From Planctomycetaceae bacterium UBA4732 (GTDB lineage Bacteria > Planctomycetota > Planctomycetia > Gemmatales > Gemmataceae), in the NCBI GenBank assembly GCA_002404095.1, contig DHJA01000170.1, positions 9,597 through 73,596 on the forward strand: 64,000 bases of DNA, read 5' to 3'. Shown here in pieces: positions 1-8,205 of this stretch. The number at the start of each line of letters is the position of its first letter. The stretch's first letter is position 1. The position numbers were made by a program, and so were the translations under genes. The notes beneath the pieces are model-generated. The model was not told the origin of the DNA and made no database searches. It saw only the letters and a program-made list of their open reading frames with translations.

Positions 1-29
1 CCCCGCCCTTTTCGGACAGTCTCTAGGCG

Positions 30-809
30 TCATTCCCACTCGGCGGCGGCGAGATAGCCGCCGTCCACCACCAGCGAAGTCCCCGTCACGCCCGCCGAGT
101 CTTCGCATGAGAAATACAGCACCGCCTTAGCGATTTCCGATGGCTGGAGCGCCTTGCCAAGCGGAACGCGCCGCAGCCGTTTGGCTAGCGCCGCCTCGGC
201 GTCAGGGGTTTTGTCGAGGTGTTCACGCAGCATCGGCGTATCCGTGATGCCGGGGCAGACGCAATTGCAGCGCAGACCGGCGGCCGCGTAATCCAGCGCA
301 ATCGACCGGCTCAGCCCCAACACCGCGTATTTCGAGGCGGTATAGGCCGGGGTCGCCGCCTGGCCGACGAAGCTGCTGATCGAGCCGATGTTGACCATAT
401 AGCTGCGAGCATTCTGGCTCAAATGCGGCCAAGCATATTTGAGAGCGAAAAAGACGCTCTTGAGGTTGACGCCCATGAGGTGGTCCCACTGCCCGGCGTC
501 TAGCTCGTGCAGCGGCCCGATGTGGATGATTCCAGCACAGTTGACCACGATATTCAAGCCGCCGAAACGCGCGGCGGCCTGATCGACGGCCGCGTGGACC
601 TGCTCCTCTCGGCTCACGTCGCACGGCAGAAACGTCGCCGTGCCGCCGGCGACGGTGATCTCCTCTTCGACCTGTTTGCCCGCGGCCGTCTGCACGTCCG
701 CGAGCGCGACCTGCGCGCCTTCGGCCGCGAACAAGCGAGCGATGGCGGCGCCGATGCCCGAGGCGGCGCCGCTGACCCATGCCGTCTGTCCTTGCAATCG
801 TTGGCTCAT
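30..809 (-). CDS. SDR-family NAD(P)-dependent oxidoreductase
   Basis: Classical short-chain dehydrogenase of about 259 residues. The N-terminal Rossmann motif is SGAASGIG (about residues 13-20), NCAG follows near residue 90, and the catalytic set is Ser143, Tyr156 and Lys160 (YTASK) with normal family spacing. It should oxidise or reduce an alcohol/ketone pair in the cytoplasm; the substrate cannot be read from sequence. I start it at the ATG at 809, because this ATG overlaps the stop of the upstream dehydrogenase (806-808) as ATGA, a typical coupled start. An in-frame start 15 bases upstream (824) is possible. Coupling to a 2-hydroxyacid dehydrogenase suggests a shared sugar-acid or hydroxy-acid pathway (inference). 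Confidence 0.88.
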   Translation of the reverse strand: MSQRLQGQTAWVSGAASGIGAAIARLFAAEGAQVALADVQTAAGKQVEEEITVAGGTATFLPCDVSREEQVHAAVDQAAARFGGLNIVVNCAGIIHIGPLHELDAGQWDHLMGVNLKSVFFALKYAWPHLSQNARSYMVNIGSISSFVGQAATPAYTASKYAVLGLSRSIALDYAAAGLRCNCVCPGITDTPMLREHLDKTPDAEAALAKRLRRVPLGKALQPSEIAKAVLYFSCEDSAGVTGTSLVVDGGYLAAAEWE

Positions 810-1852
810 GTCAGTCGCGCCCACTTTTCTTGAAAGCCCGGTTGCTCGAACACTTGCGGATTGACGACGCCGCGCGGCCTTTTGCCCTGCGACAAGTCCA
901 CCATGCCCTGACAGACGGCCCGGCCGATGTCGCGGAATAACTCGTCGGTCCAGGCGATGCTATGCGGGGCGAGCAGCACATTGTCGAGCGCGCCAAAACG
1001 ATGAGGCTGGACGACGGGTTCTTCCGCGAAGCAGTCGAAGGCGGCGCCGGCGACCCGGCGTTCTCGCAGCGCCTCGTACAGAGCGTCCTCGTCCACGATG
1101 CCGCCGCGCGCGGTGTTGATGAGGTAAGCGTCCGGCTTCATTAACGCCAACTCGCGGCGACCGATCAGGTTCCGGGTTTGGTCCGTGAGCGGGCAGTGTA
1201 TGGAAACGAAATCGGCCGTACTCAACAACTCATCGAGCGGCGCAAGGCGCACGCCGCCGATCTCGCCGCCCACTTGGGCGGCGACATAAGGATCAAAGGC
1301 CAACGGCTGTTTCATACCGAAGCCTTTCAGGAGGGCAATTGTCTTACGAGCGATGCCGCCGAGGCCGACGGCGCCGAACGTGCGATCACGGAGTTCGCGC
1401 CCCATATAGCGCGAACGCTGGTCCCAGTGGCCGTCGCGCACCAGCATGTCCTTGATGCGCATGTGATGCGTTAGGGCGATCATCCAGCCGACCGTGGCCT
1501 CGGCGACGGAGTGATCGACGGCCCCGGCCGTAATGAACACGACCACGTCGGCGTCGGTGCAAGCCGCCACATTGACGGCGTCGTAGCCCACGCCGAAACG
1601 ACCAATCGCCAGCAAATCGCGGGCGTTCGCCACCGTCGCGGCCGTGACCGATGGCGTCAACACGACGACGCCCTGAGCGTCGCCTATCTGGTCGGCCCCG
1701 ATTTCCGGACGATGCTCCTCAAAGCGACTTTGCCGGATGTGTGGGTGCGGCGCGAAAACGGAAAGGCCCATGTCGCGGTACTTGGGCGAGCCGTCCGCGC
1801 TATAGAAGTCGGCCGTGAAGGCGATGCGAAATATCTTCGGTGCGAGGTCCAT
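806..1852 (-). CDS. D-isomer specific 2-hydroxyacid dehydrogenase (SerA-like fold)
   Basis: A 348-residue NAD-dependent dehydrogenase of the D-2-hydroxyacid/phosphoglycerate dehydrogenase family. Visible are the nucleotide-binding loop GLGGIA (about 163-168), the NTARGG segment with catalytic Arg249, the acidic AEEP segment (Glu277/278) and the catalytic His297 in APHS. There is no C-terminal ACT domain, so it is a short form and not a classical serine-pathway PGDH. An AAGGAG-like ribosome site lies upstream of the ATG at 1852. Its 3' end overlaps the SDR start by ATGA, so the two are almost certainly one transcript. Substrate unknown; glyoxylate/hydroxypyruvate or a sugar acid are the usual options. 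Confidence 0.9.
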   Translation of the reverse strand: MDLAPKIFRIAFTADFYSADGSPKYRDMGLSVFAPHPHIRQSRFEEHRPEIGADQIGDAQGVVVLTPSVTAATVANARDLLAIGRFGVGYDAVNVAACTDADVVVFITAGAVDHSVAEATVGWMIALTHHMRIKDMLVRDGHWDQRSRYMGRELRDRTFGAVGLGGIARKTIALLKGFGMKQPLAFDPYVAAQVGGEIGGVRLAPLDELLSTADFVSIHCPLTDQTRNLIGRRELALMKPDAYLINTARGGIVDEDALYEALRERRVAGAAFDCFAEEPVVQPHRFGALDNVLLAPHSIAWTDELFRDIGRAVCQGMVDLSQGKRPRGVVNPQVFEQPGFQEKWARLT

Positions 1853-1944
1853 GCTTCTTATAGCTCCTTGGGAGGCGCCGACTTCTCATCGGATCGCTTG
1901 GCGCCCTTCCGGCCTCCGCACAGGAGGCCACCAGAGAGCGAGGC

Positions 1945-2941
1945 TCACTTGGCGGGGCTGACGTCCCACAGCTTGATCGTCTGGTCCCCACTACCCGAGG
2001 CCAGCATCTTGCCGTCCGGGCTGAAAGTCACGGACCACACTGCTACTGTGTGTCCCTTGAGCGTGGCCTGTACCTTTCCCCTCGCCACTTCCCACAGCGT
2101 AATCGTCCCGTCCCCGCTCCCCGAGGCCAGCGTCTTGCCGTTCGGACTGTACGCCACGCAGTTCACAGGCGACGCATGTCCCTTGAGGGTGGCCTGTTCC
2201 TTTCCTGTCGCCACGTCCCACAGCTTGATCGTGTTGTCCCAACTCCCCGATACCAGCGTCTTGCCGTCCGGGCTGTACGCCACGCAGTTCGCCTCCCTCG
2301 TATGCCCCTTGAGGGTGGCCTGTTCCTTTCCCGTCGCCACGTCCCACAGCTTTATCATGCCGTCCTGGCTCCCCGAGGCCAGCGTCTTCCCGTCCGGGCT
2401 GTACGCCACGGAGGACACTGGATGCGTATGCCCCTTGAGGGTGGCCTGTTTCTTTCCCGTCGCCACGTCCCACAGCATGATCGTCTCGTCCCGGCTTCCC
2501 GACGCCAGCGTCTTGCCGTCCGGACTGAACGCCACTGAGGACACAAAGTCCGTGTGCCCCTTGAGGGTGGCCAGTTCCTTGCCCGTCGCCATGTCCCACA
2601 GCTTGATCGTCTCGTCCAGGCTCCCCCGAGGCCAGCGTCTTGCCGTCCGGGCTGTACGCCACGGAAGACACAGACCAAGTGTGTCCCTTGAGGGTGGCCT
2701 GTTCCTTGCCCGTCGCCGCGTCCCACAGCTTGATCGTCTGGTCAAAGCTCCCCGAGGCCAGCGTCTTGCCGTCCGGGCTGTACGCCACGGAGGACACTCC
2801 GCCCGTGTGCCCCTTGAGAGTGGCCTGTTCCTTGCCGGTGACTGCGTCCGCCGCCGTGGCGGTTTCACCACTCCGCCACATCACCGCGGACCCCGGCCAC
2901 AGCATCACCGCCGACACCAGCACCTTCACGAAGCGATTCAT
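1945..2941 (-). pseudogene. Secreted WD40 beta-propeller gene with a single-base frameshift
   Basis: Seven WD40 units of 42 residues (GH...SPDGKTLASGS...IKLWD) follow a hydrophobic N-terminal signal-like segment. The frame opens at 2941 (AGGAG eight bases upstream). It breaks at a run of five C at 2623-2627, where the other repeats carry four C in CTCCCCGAGG. The rest of the propeller continues in another frame to the stop at 1945. Repeat spacing confirms this: the same repeat landmark recurs every 126 bases except across the break, where it is 127. Either the gene is a recent pseudogene or the extra C is a sequencing error. Without the extra base it would encode a complete seven-bladed, probably exported, propeller. 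Confidence 0.8.
1990..2872 (-). repeat. 126-bp tandem repeat array encoding WD40 blades
   Basis: Seven tandem units of 126 bases (one of 127) are strongly alike at the DNA level, for example the conserved block CTTGAGGGTGGCCTGTTCCT near 2309, 2435, 2688 and 2814. High nucleotide identity implies recent unit duplication or gene conversion between blades. Confidence 0.85.
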
Positions 2942-3098
2942 GTCGCGCACTCCTGGTTGGTTATCCGATCATTCACCGCTGATCACCCCTGGCGCTCCGT
3001 TACGACATCACGAATGGTGACAATTCATCGTACTTGCAAGTGCAGCGCGAGCTTGGCCACAACGAGTTGATTAAGGCTCACGCCTTCCGCTTCCGCCG

Positions 3099-3440
3099 TC
3101 AGTAATCTATGACATCCCCTTTTTTGACGCCGGACGGAGAAGAGTGAGCGTTACCATTGGCGTGGGAACTCTGGCCGTCCGAGGCATGATGGATCGCGTC
3201 CCAATTGATGGACGCAACCCAGCAGCGTTCTTGTTCCGAGTAGGATGCCACGCCCTCGACGAGCAACTCATCCAAGGCTCCTTTTTCGTCCACATCATCC
3301 GAGTATAAGGTCAGGAGCAGACCTTCGCGCAATTCGACCTGCTGTTCAGACAAGTCTTCCACGGTCCCGGCGCAATTTAACCGCAGTCGGCCGTGGGGAT
3401 CCGCATTTTGGAAGTCCGCATAGACCTTTGGCTTAACCAT
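3099..3440 (-). CDS. Hypothetical protein, about 113 residues
   Basis: A small acidic soluble protein beginning MVKPKVYADFQNAD, with no signal peptide or membrane segment. A GGAG sequence sits six bases before the ATG at 3440, which I prefer over the in-frame ATG at 3452. The middle contains an LSEQQVELREGLLLTLYSDD segment and then a segment rich in Glu and Trp. I do not recognise the family. It stands alone between the broken WD40 gene and the next small gene on the same strand. Protein-like composition and a good ribosome site support a real gene; function unknown. Confidence 0.6.
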   Translation of the reverse strand: MVKPKVYADFQNADPHGRLRLNCAGTVEDLSEQQVELREGLLLTLYSDDVDEKGALDELLVEGVASYSEQERCWVASINWDAIHHASDGQSSHANGNAHSSPSGVKKGDVIDY

Positions 3441-3455
3441 CTGTTTCTCCATCCT

Positions 3456-3803
3456 TCATGGTTTCCTGGCGGGATTAAGAATGGCGGGCGTGAGCAAACG
3501 ACTCGCCTCTTCGGGACTCAGACCGACCAAGGTTGCGTGATGCGGACTGCGGCCCGTTGTTCGTACTACGTCGCCGCCTGCGGCCCGAATGGCACCCGCG
3601 GTAGTAACCCCGATCTGACTGTGGGGAAGGCTCGCGGCCAAGTCCTTAACGGACATTTTCTCCGCGCATTCGACCGATACGCCTGTAATACCGCTGGGAT
3701 GGACTCCGGTCCCGCGCCGCAGGTCTGCCGGCTGATTGCGCCCTCCCCGAACCACCGAGGCTTCGTCCGAAATCCTGTCCGCCACTGCCATTCCCCCAGG
3801 CAA
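3456..3803 (-). CDS. Hypothetical protein, possible toxin-like domain
   Basis: A 115-residue protein starting with TTG at 3803, preceded by AAGGAG with six bases of spacing. That ribosome site overlaps the stop of the DUF4058 gene, so translation is probably coupled. The C-terminal half (SVKDLAASLPHSQIGVTTAG through RTTGRSPHHATLVGLSPEEA) resembles, from memory only, small domains seen at the ends of polymorphic toxins or Tse2-like toxins in planctomycetes. No catalytic motif can be asserted. It could equally be an uncharacterised accessory protein of the DUF4058 gene. Confidence 0.55.
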   Translation of the reverse strand: MPGGMAVADRISDEASVVRGGRNQPADLRRGTGVHPSGITGVSVECAEKMSVKDLAASLPHSQIGVTTAGAIRAAGGDVVRTTGRSPHHATLVGLSPEEASRLLTPAILNPARKP

Positions 3804-3816
3804 TTCTTGCTCCTTA

Positions 3817-4542
3817 CTAACCGATCCGCCCGCGTTGCTTTGCTTCCATATAGGTCGTTTCCAAGTCGATCGGCAAGCAGCCGAGTCCGCGCACCGCCAG
3901 CGGTAGAGTCGGCAACGGTTGTCCGACCGCCAGCGGCTCGCGCCAAAGGTCGATCTCGTTGCGTTCCTGCCGGTGCGCCGGTCGATACCCCGTGGCGTAC
4001 AGCGGCGTTGCCGCGGGGAAGGCGAAGCCGTTGACGTGCCCGAGCAACGCCATTAGCTCGTCATGCAGGTTGGCATGGCGCGAGGTGACAATATCCAGGA
4101 CGATTAGCCCAATGCCCCGCTGCAAGTAGGCTGCACATTTCGCGGTAAAGGCTCCACATGCTTCCTCGCGATCCTTGTTCCGTGGACTAACGAGTTCGAT
4201 GGCCGCGACCAGAGTAGGGCCGGCCAGGCTGCTGAAGACTTGCACCTCGAAGTCGTCGGGAAACAGGGCAGGAAGCACCGCTACAGGCGTCGGCGGCGCC
4301 CACACGCGCGTCTGTACGGCCGTAGCGGCGCCGTTCGGGCCTGATGATTTATGGCCTTCTTCGGTGAAGGTCGCCACGTCTACCTCGACGCGGGCGCCGA
4401 GCGTCACCTGGAACTCGGCAAAATACTCGTGGGGAAGGTCTCGGTTCAGCGCATCCGACATGGCTGCGGCCCATTGACCGTGAAAGCCTTCCCAGTGACG
4501 GCGACCCAGCAGAGGTGGATGAAAGTGGTCCAGCAGCGGCAT
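3817..4542 (-). CDS. DUF4058 family protein
   Basis: Starts MPLLDHFHPPLLGRRHWEGF, the characteristic opening of DUF4058 proteins of planctomycetes and cyanobacteria, so I use the ATG at 4542 rather than the longer frame to 4605. About 241 residues, with the later family segment ELVSPRNKDREEACGAFTAK and a C-terminal GYRP...WREPLAVGQPLPTLPLAV region. Soluble, no signal peptide. Function unknown; the family has a restriction-endonuclease-like look (inference). A truncated paralog of the same family lies at 29785. Confidence 0.87.
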   Translation of the reverse strand: MPLLDHFHPPLLGRRHWEGFHGQWAAAMSDALNRDLPHEYFAEFQVTLGARVEVDVATFTEEGHKSSGPNGAATAVQTRVWAPPTPVAVLPALFPDDFEVQVFSSLAGPTLVAAIELVSPRNKDREEACGAFTAKCAAYLQRGIGLIVLDIVTSRHANLHDELMALLGHVNGFAFPAATPLYATGYRPAHRQERNEIDLWREPLAVGQPLPTLPLAVRGLGCLPIDLETTYMEAKQRGRIG

Positions 4543-4626
4543 GGCGAGCCTCCCGCATAGCGGGGCGACCTTGAGGCGGCGCGCCGCATTCGCTGATTGT
4601 AGCAAATCGGCTCGTTCTAAGGTCCA

Positions 4627-4923
4627 TCAGGCCCGACTTTGCCAAGCACGATAACTTCGCCGGCCGTGTTGCACCGCGATAACCAACACATCCAGTCCGC
4701 GGTCGCGGTAGTATACGACATAGGGAAACCCTCGCATCGGCGCCGCGCGGATGTCGCGGCGAAAAATTCCGTACAACTGAGGATTGTCTCTGATCTGGTC
4801 CATCAATTCCCGCAGCGCGTCCAGAAACTGGCCGCCCAATCCGATTCGCTGACCTTCATACCAGCGGTATTCCGCGTCGATGTCGTCCTCCGCCTCTGGA
4901 AGATACACAACCGGAAGGCTCAT
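4627..4923 (-). CDS. ParE/RelE-family toxin
   Basis: About 98 residues from the ATG at 4923. Typical ParE-like features are PEAEDDIDAEYRWYEGQ near the N-terminus, a FLDALRELMDQI helix, and the C-terminal core MRGFPYVVYYRDRGLDVLVIAVQHGRR. The ATG overlaps the antitoxin stop (4920-4922) as ATGA, so antitoxin is translated first. Expected role: inhibition of gyrase or of translation when the antitoxin is lost. A longer reading to 4959 runs into the antitoxin and is unlikely. Confidence 0.88.
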   Translation of the reverse strand: MSLPVVYLPEAEDDIDAEYRWYEGQRIGLGGQFLDALRELMDQIRDNPQLYGIFRRDIRAAPMRGFPYVVYYRDRGLDVLVIAVQHGRRSYRAWQSRA

Positions 4924-5144
4924 TGGGGTCTCCGCACGCGCTCCTGAACCTGTTCCCAAGTGCGGACGTTACCGGGATTGGCCTCATGAGCGGCCAGCCG
5001 GCGGTCTAACTCGGCGACCAATTCGTCCGTTGGTTCGGGCTGCCATCCGTCCTCAACGAGTTGGTCCCAGAGGCGGAAAACCAACTCGAGCCGGTCATCC
5101 GTGGGCCACCCCCGGATGGTCTGGAGGGTCGTTGTCGTATCCAT
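4920..5144 (-). CDS. Addiction-module antitoxin (Unstab_antitox family)
   Basis: A 74-residue protein with the pattern of short addiction-module antitoxins that pair with ParE/RelE toxins: a helical N-terminus (DRLELVFRLWDQLVEDGW), a PTDELVAELDRRLAAHEANP segment, and a Trp-containing tail (TWEQVQERVRR) that would wrap the toxin. First gene of a two-gene operon overlapping the toxin by four bases. It probably also autoregulates the module, although no helix-turn-helix is obvious. Confidence 0.85.
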   Translation of the reverse strand: MDTTTTLQTIRGWPTDDRLELVFRLWDQLVEDGWQPEPTDELVAELDRRLAAHEANPGNVRTWEQVQERVRRPQ

Positions 5145-5263
5145 GAGAGATCGCCTTTTAATCAGAATAATTCCGGTTACGCGCCATTAATCTACCAGAG
5201 GAGTTCATCCCATGAAAGGGGTAGCAAGATCAGACCAATGGGACCGGCTTTGCCGCCCTCCCA

Positions 5264-6919
5264 TCACCGCCAAGGATTGCCCTCAACCGTAGCGCACCGT
5301 TCCTGAACGACAATCCGTTGCGGCGCCGGCCCGGCGTACACCCAGAGCATGGCCATCGGCGCGGCCGATTCGTTGACGAAGTAGTGGACGCGGCCACGCG
5401 GTTGAAGGGCGGTGGCGCCGTCGCTCATCTGGTAGCGGCGGCCCTCGACGACGCAAGTGGCCGTTCCCTCGATGATGCAGATCGACTCATCGAAATCGTG
5501 GACGTGGGCGGGCAGGCGTCCCTTCGGCTGAAAGAGGCCGTAGCCGCCGCTCATTTCGATGCCGGGCATGAGATCGCGGTTGAAGAAGTCGATGAACGCG
5601 GTGTTCGGGCCGGCCTCGAAGCGCGGCGCCAGTTTGAAGCGATTGACGCGCTCGCCGTCCTTCTCGCCCGCGGACTCCATCGGCATGGCGCGTCGTGAAT
5701 AGAACTTGTGGACAAGGACGCGCGTGGGCGTATCAGTGGCCAAGGCGATATGAAATACGGCCGGTTGGTTGCCGGATAGGTTTTGGGCAGAATGGGCGCG
5801 GCCCGGCGGAATCACCACGTTATCGAGCGGATCGAGCTTGTAGCGGCGCCCCTCGACCTCCACGACCGCTTGGCCGCGCAGCAGGGTGATCGACTCGGTG
5901 AACGGGTGGGTGTGCATCGGCAGATCGGCGGCGGGGCTGAACGTGACGAGGCCCGTGGTCAAATTGCGGGCGCCGTTGTGAGCGCCCACCAGGCATTCAA
6001 AACTTACGCGACGCTCAATGTCCGTCTTCTGGCCCGAGCCGATGGAGGTCATGACTTCCGGCCTGTCTGGTCGCATCGTCTCGGGCGGGCGCTCCAGCGG
6101 CGCGGTCGGCGTCTTGGCGTTGTCGGGCGACAGGTTCGGACGAACCTGGCGATCCGCCTTCACCGAGGCGAGAGAATCGAGGAGCGAGCGGAGCAGCAAA
6201 CCGCCGTCCAGGCCCAGACCTAGCATCTGGAAACCCTGGCGCCGGCGTTCGTCGAGGTCGCTGTTGCTAGCGGCCACCACGCCACAATGTTTGCCAGCTT
6301 TCAAAACCATGTCTTTGAGTCTGAGCAATTGCTGGGCGACGCCCGGCCCCTCCCATTGCCCTGGAAAACCCGCCGTCGCCGAATAGTCGGCCGGCCCGAA
6401 GAAGAACAACTCCACGCCTTCTACTTCTAGCATCCGTGATAGGTTTTTCCCGGCCTGGACGGTCTCGATGATGGGCACAACCAGCACATGCTCATTGGCC
6501 TCGGCCACGTGCTCCGCGAAACACCGGCCCCAACAGGTCGCCCGCTCGCCGCCCATGCCACGAACGCCATCGGGAGGATAATGGGCATACGCCACCGCTT
6601 GCCGCAGCTGCTCCACCGATTCGACCCAAGGCACGACCACGCCGTCGGCCCCGACGTCGAGGGCGCGCTTGATGAGGCCGAGGTTCAGCTCCGCGATGCG
6701 CACAAGGGCCACGGTGTCGCTGCGGACGGCGGCGCGGAGGTGTTCGAGGATTTCCTTCCAGTCGAGATGTCCGTGTTCGGCGTCGATGACGACCCAATCG
6801 AGACCGAGGGCCACGGCCATTTCCGTGATGCTCGCCGATTCGAGCGTCACCCACAAACCATAGACTGGCTCGTGTTGTGCGAGCTTTTGGCGGAGTTTTT
6901 GGATCGCGGATGTTTTCAT
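5264..6919 (-). CDS. HpcH/HpaI-type aldolase fused to two cupin domains
   Basis: About 551 residues. Residues 1-260 are an HpcH/HpaI (class II, metal-dependent) aldolase: VYGLWVTLES, VVIDAEHGHLDW, GADGVVVPWVES and FFFGPADYSATAGF. After a Pro-rich linker come two cupin barrels, each with histidine motifs (LPMHTHPFTESITLLRG, then LPAHVHDFDESICIIEG) and a second half (VIPPGRAHS, LQPRGRVHYF). The aldolase would cleave a 2-keto-3-deoxy sugar acid to pyruvate plus an aldehyde. The cupin part could be an isomerase or ligand sensor. I start at the ATG at 6919, where the aldolase begins; the frame reaching 7036 overlaps the kinase gene. The fusion is unusual. Confidence 0.85.
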   Translation of the reverse strand: MKTSAIQKLRQKLAQHEPVYGLWVTLESASITEMAVALGLDWVVIDAEHGHLDWKEILEHLRAAVRSDTVALVRIAELNLGLIKRALDVGADGVVVPWVESVEQLRQAVAYAHYPPDGVRGMGGERATCWGRCFAEHVAEANEHVLVVPIIETVQAGKNLSRMLEVEGVELFFFGPADYSATAGFPGQWEGPGVAQQLLRLKDMVLKAGKHCGVVAASNSDLDERRRQGFQMLGLGLDGGLLLRSLLDSLASVKADRQVRPNLSPDNAKTPTAPLERPPETMRPDRPEVMTSIGSGQKTDIERRVSFECLVGAHNGARNLTTGLVTFSPAADLPMHTHPFTESITLLRGQAVVEVEGRRYKLDPLDNVVIPPGRAHSAQNLSGNQPAVFHIALATDTPTRVLVHKFYSRRAMPMESAGEKDGERVNRFKLAPRFEAGPNTAFIDFFNRDLMPGIEMSGGYGLFQPKGRLPAHVHDFDESICIIEGTATCVVEGRRYQMSDGATALQPRGRVHYFVNESAAPMAMLWVYAGPAPQRIVVQERCATVEGNPWR

Positions 6920-6947
6920 CGCAGTTCTCGCCTCCGCGCGTCCCTTA

Positions 6948-8045
6948 TCATAATTGTTCCAGCCAGACGCGCAGGTCGTTCTCGTACTCGCTGGCGAGGT
7001 CCATCTTGACCAGCTGGCGATGGAAGCCGGCGGCACCCTTGCGATCCAGGTCGGCGGCCAAGGCGTCGGAGAAGCGCCGCGCCGGGTTGGGAGCGATCAG
7101 GCGCCGGCATAGGTGCAAGAGCAACTCGTTGCAACTCACCTCCGGCGGCAACAGGTCCGGCAGCCGCTTGTCCAGATTGGCCTTCGCGTCGATCAACTCG
7201 CGCAACGTCGTCAGACCCTCGAACGGCGGCCGGCCGGCCAGCATCTCCACCAAGATATATCCGAGACTTGCAAGATCCGATAGGGGCGTACTTTCCTCGC
7301 CTTCGAGGACTTCGGGAGCGGCGTAGACCGGCGACCAGACGCGGCGGGCGGTGGGACGGTTCAGCTGCACGGCCGAGCCGATGTCGATCAGCTTGGCGCT
7401 GCCCGTGCGCTTGAGCATGACGTTGGACGGTTTGAGGTCGCCGTGGACGATCCCTTCACGGTGCAGCGCCGCCAGCGCCGCCAGACATTCGCGCAGCACC
7501 TGAATGGCGACGCCCGGCTTGAAGCGCGATTGGGTCGGCCCGGCGGTGAGAATGACGCGGTTGACGTATTCCCAGCGCTCGGGGCTAACGCATTCGCGCG
7601 TCCGTTCCAGCGTCTCCGGAGTGAGCAGGCGGCGCAGGTCGTAGCCGTCGAGCCACTCCATTTCCATGACGCGCACGCCTTCTTGCGAGAAGAAGTCGTT
7701 GATGTCCAGGAGGTTGTCGTGCTGAATGAGTGCCACGCGAGAAGCGACCTGGGCGACCCGGCCCATGTCCTCCTCGTAGGCTTCGGCGTCGCGATACGGC
7801 TCCGGCGAGAAGATTTTGAGAGAGACCGGAAGGATAAAGCGATCCGTTCCCTGGCGTTCGCTGAGATAGACAGCGCCCTGACCGCCGACGCCTAAAAGGC
7901 GCAGCTTGCGATAGCGCGCGGTCCAGTGGAGCGTCGTGGCGTCGGCCACGGCATGGTAGCGGGTAAGCAGATCTTGCGCACAAGGGGCGAGGGTGGGGTT
8001 TAGCGTAGGAGAGGAAAGAGGATGAAACGAAATAGTGGATGCCAT
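6948..8045 (-). CDS. Hanks-type serine/threonine protein kinase
   Basis: 365 residues: an N-terminal tail of about 45 residues, then a kinase domain to the C-terminus. Seen: Gly-rich loop GVGGQGAVYL (52-61), ATP-binding Lys77 (VSLKIF), catalytic loop HGDLKPSN (Asp203), metal-binding DIGSA (Asp221, in place of DFG) and the SPVYAAPEVL activation segment. HGD replaces HRD, so it is a non-RD kinase. No transmembrane helix or sensor domain is present, so it is a cytoplasmic kinase. It lies 28 bases upstream of the aldolase-cupin gene on the same strand and may share its transcript. Confidence 0.92.
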   Translation of the reverse strand: MASTISFHPLSSPTLNPTLAPCAQDLLTRYHAVADATTLHWTARYRKLRLLGVGGQGAVYLSERQGTDRFILPVSLKIFSPEPYRDAEAYEEDMGRVAQVASRVALIQHDNLLDINDFFSQEGVRVMEMEWLDGYDLRRLLTPETLERTRECVSPERWEYVNRVILTAGPTQSRFKPGVAIQVLRECLAALAALHREGIVHGDLKPSNVMLKRTGSAKLIDIGSAVQLNRPTARRVWSPVYAAPEVLEGEESTPLSDLASLGYILVEMLAGRPPFEGLTTLRELIDAKANLDKRLPDLLPPEVSCNELLLHLCRRLIAPNPARRFSDALAADLDRKGAAGFHRQLVKMDLASEYENDLRVWLEQL

Positions 8046-8088
8046 GCGCCTCTACCTCTGAGTGCGGAATCACTCTGCCGACTGTGAC

Positions 8089-8094
8089 ATTGTA
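8089..8094 (-). promoter_or_regulatory. Possible -10 box for the kinase gene
   Basis: TACAAT on the minus strand, about 44 bases before the kinase ATG, in the divergent gap with the Uma2 gene. No clear -35 box is visible. Confidence 0.3.
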
Positions 8095-8205
8095 GCCTAC
8101 GACGGCCCCTTCCTGGTAGGCGAACCTTTTTGCCTCGCGGCCGTCGCGGCGGTATGGTATTCTCCACTTAGATTTCATCGCATTCCGTGCAATTGGAACC
8201 TCGAC

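Noticed and set aside
30-809. SDR gene considered as OleD for the olefin pathway
   Set aside because: It is a short classical SDR, not the extended type of OleD, and lies 8 kb from the OleA/OleB-like genes with other transcripts between.
1990-2872. Tandem repeats considered as a CRISPR or satellite array
   Set aside because: The 126-bp units translate as WD40 blades and have no spacer-like unique segments.
1511-3070. 519-codon open frame on the plus strand
   Set aside because: It is the antisense of the WD40 repeats; its periodic sequence mirrors the 126-bp units and shows no domain.
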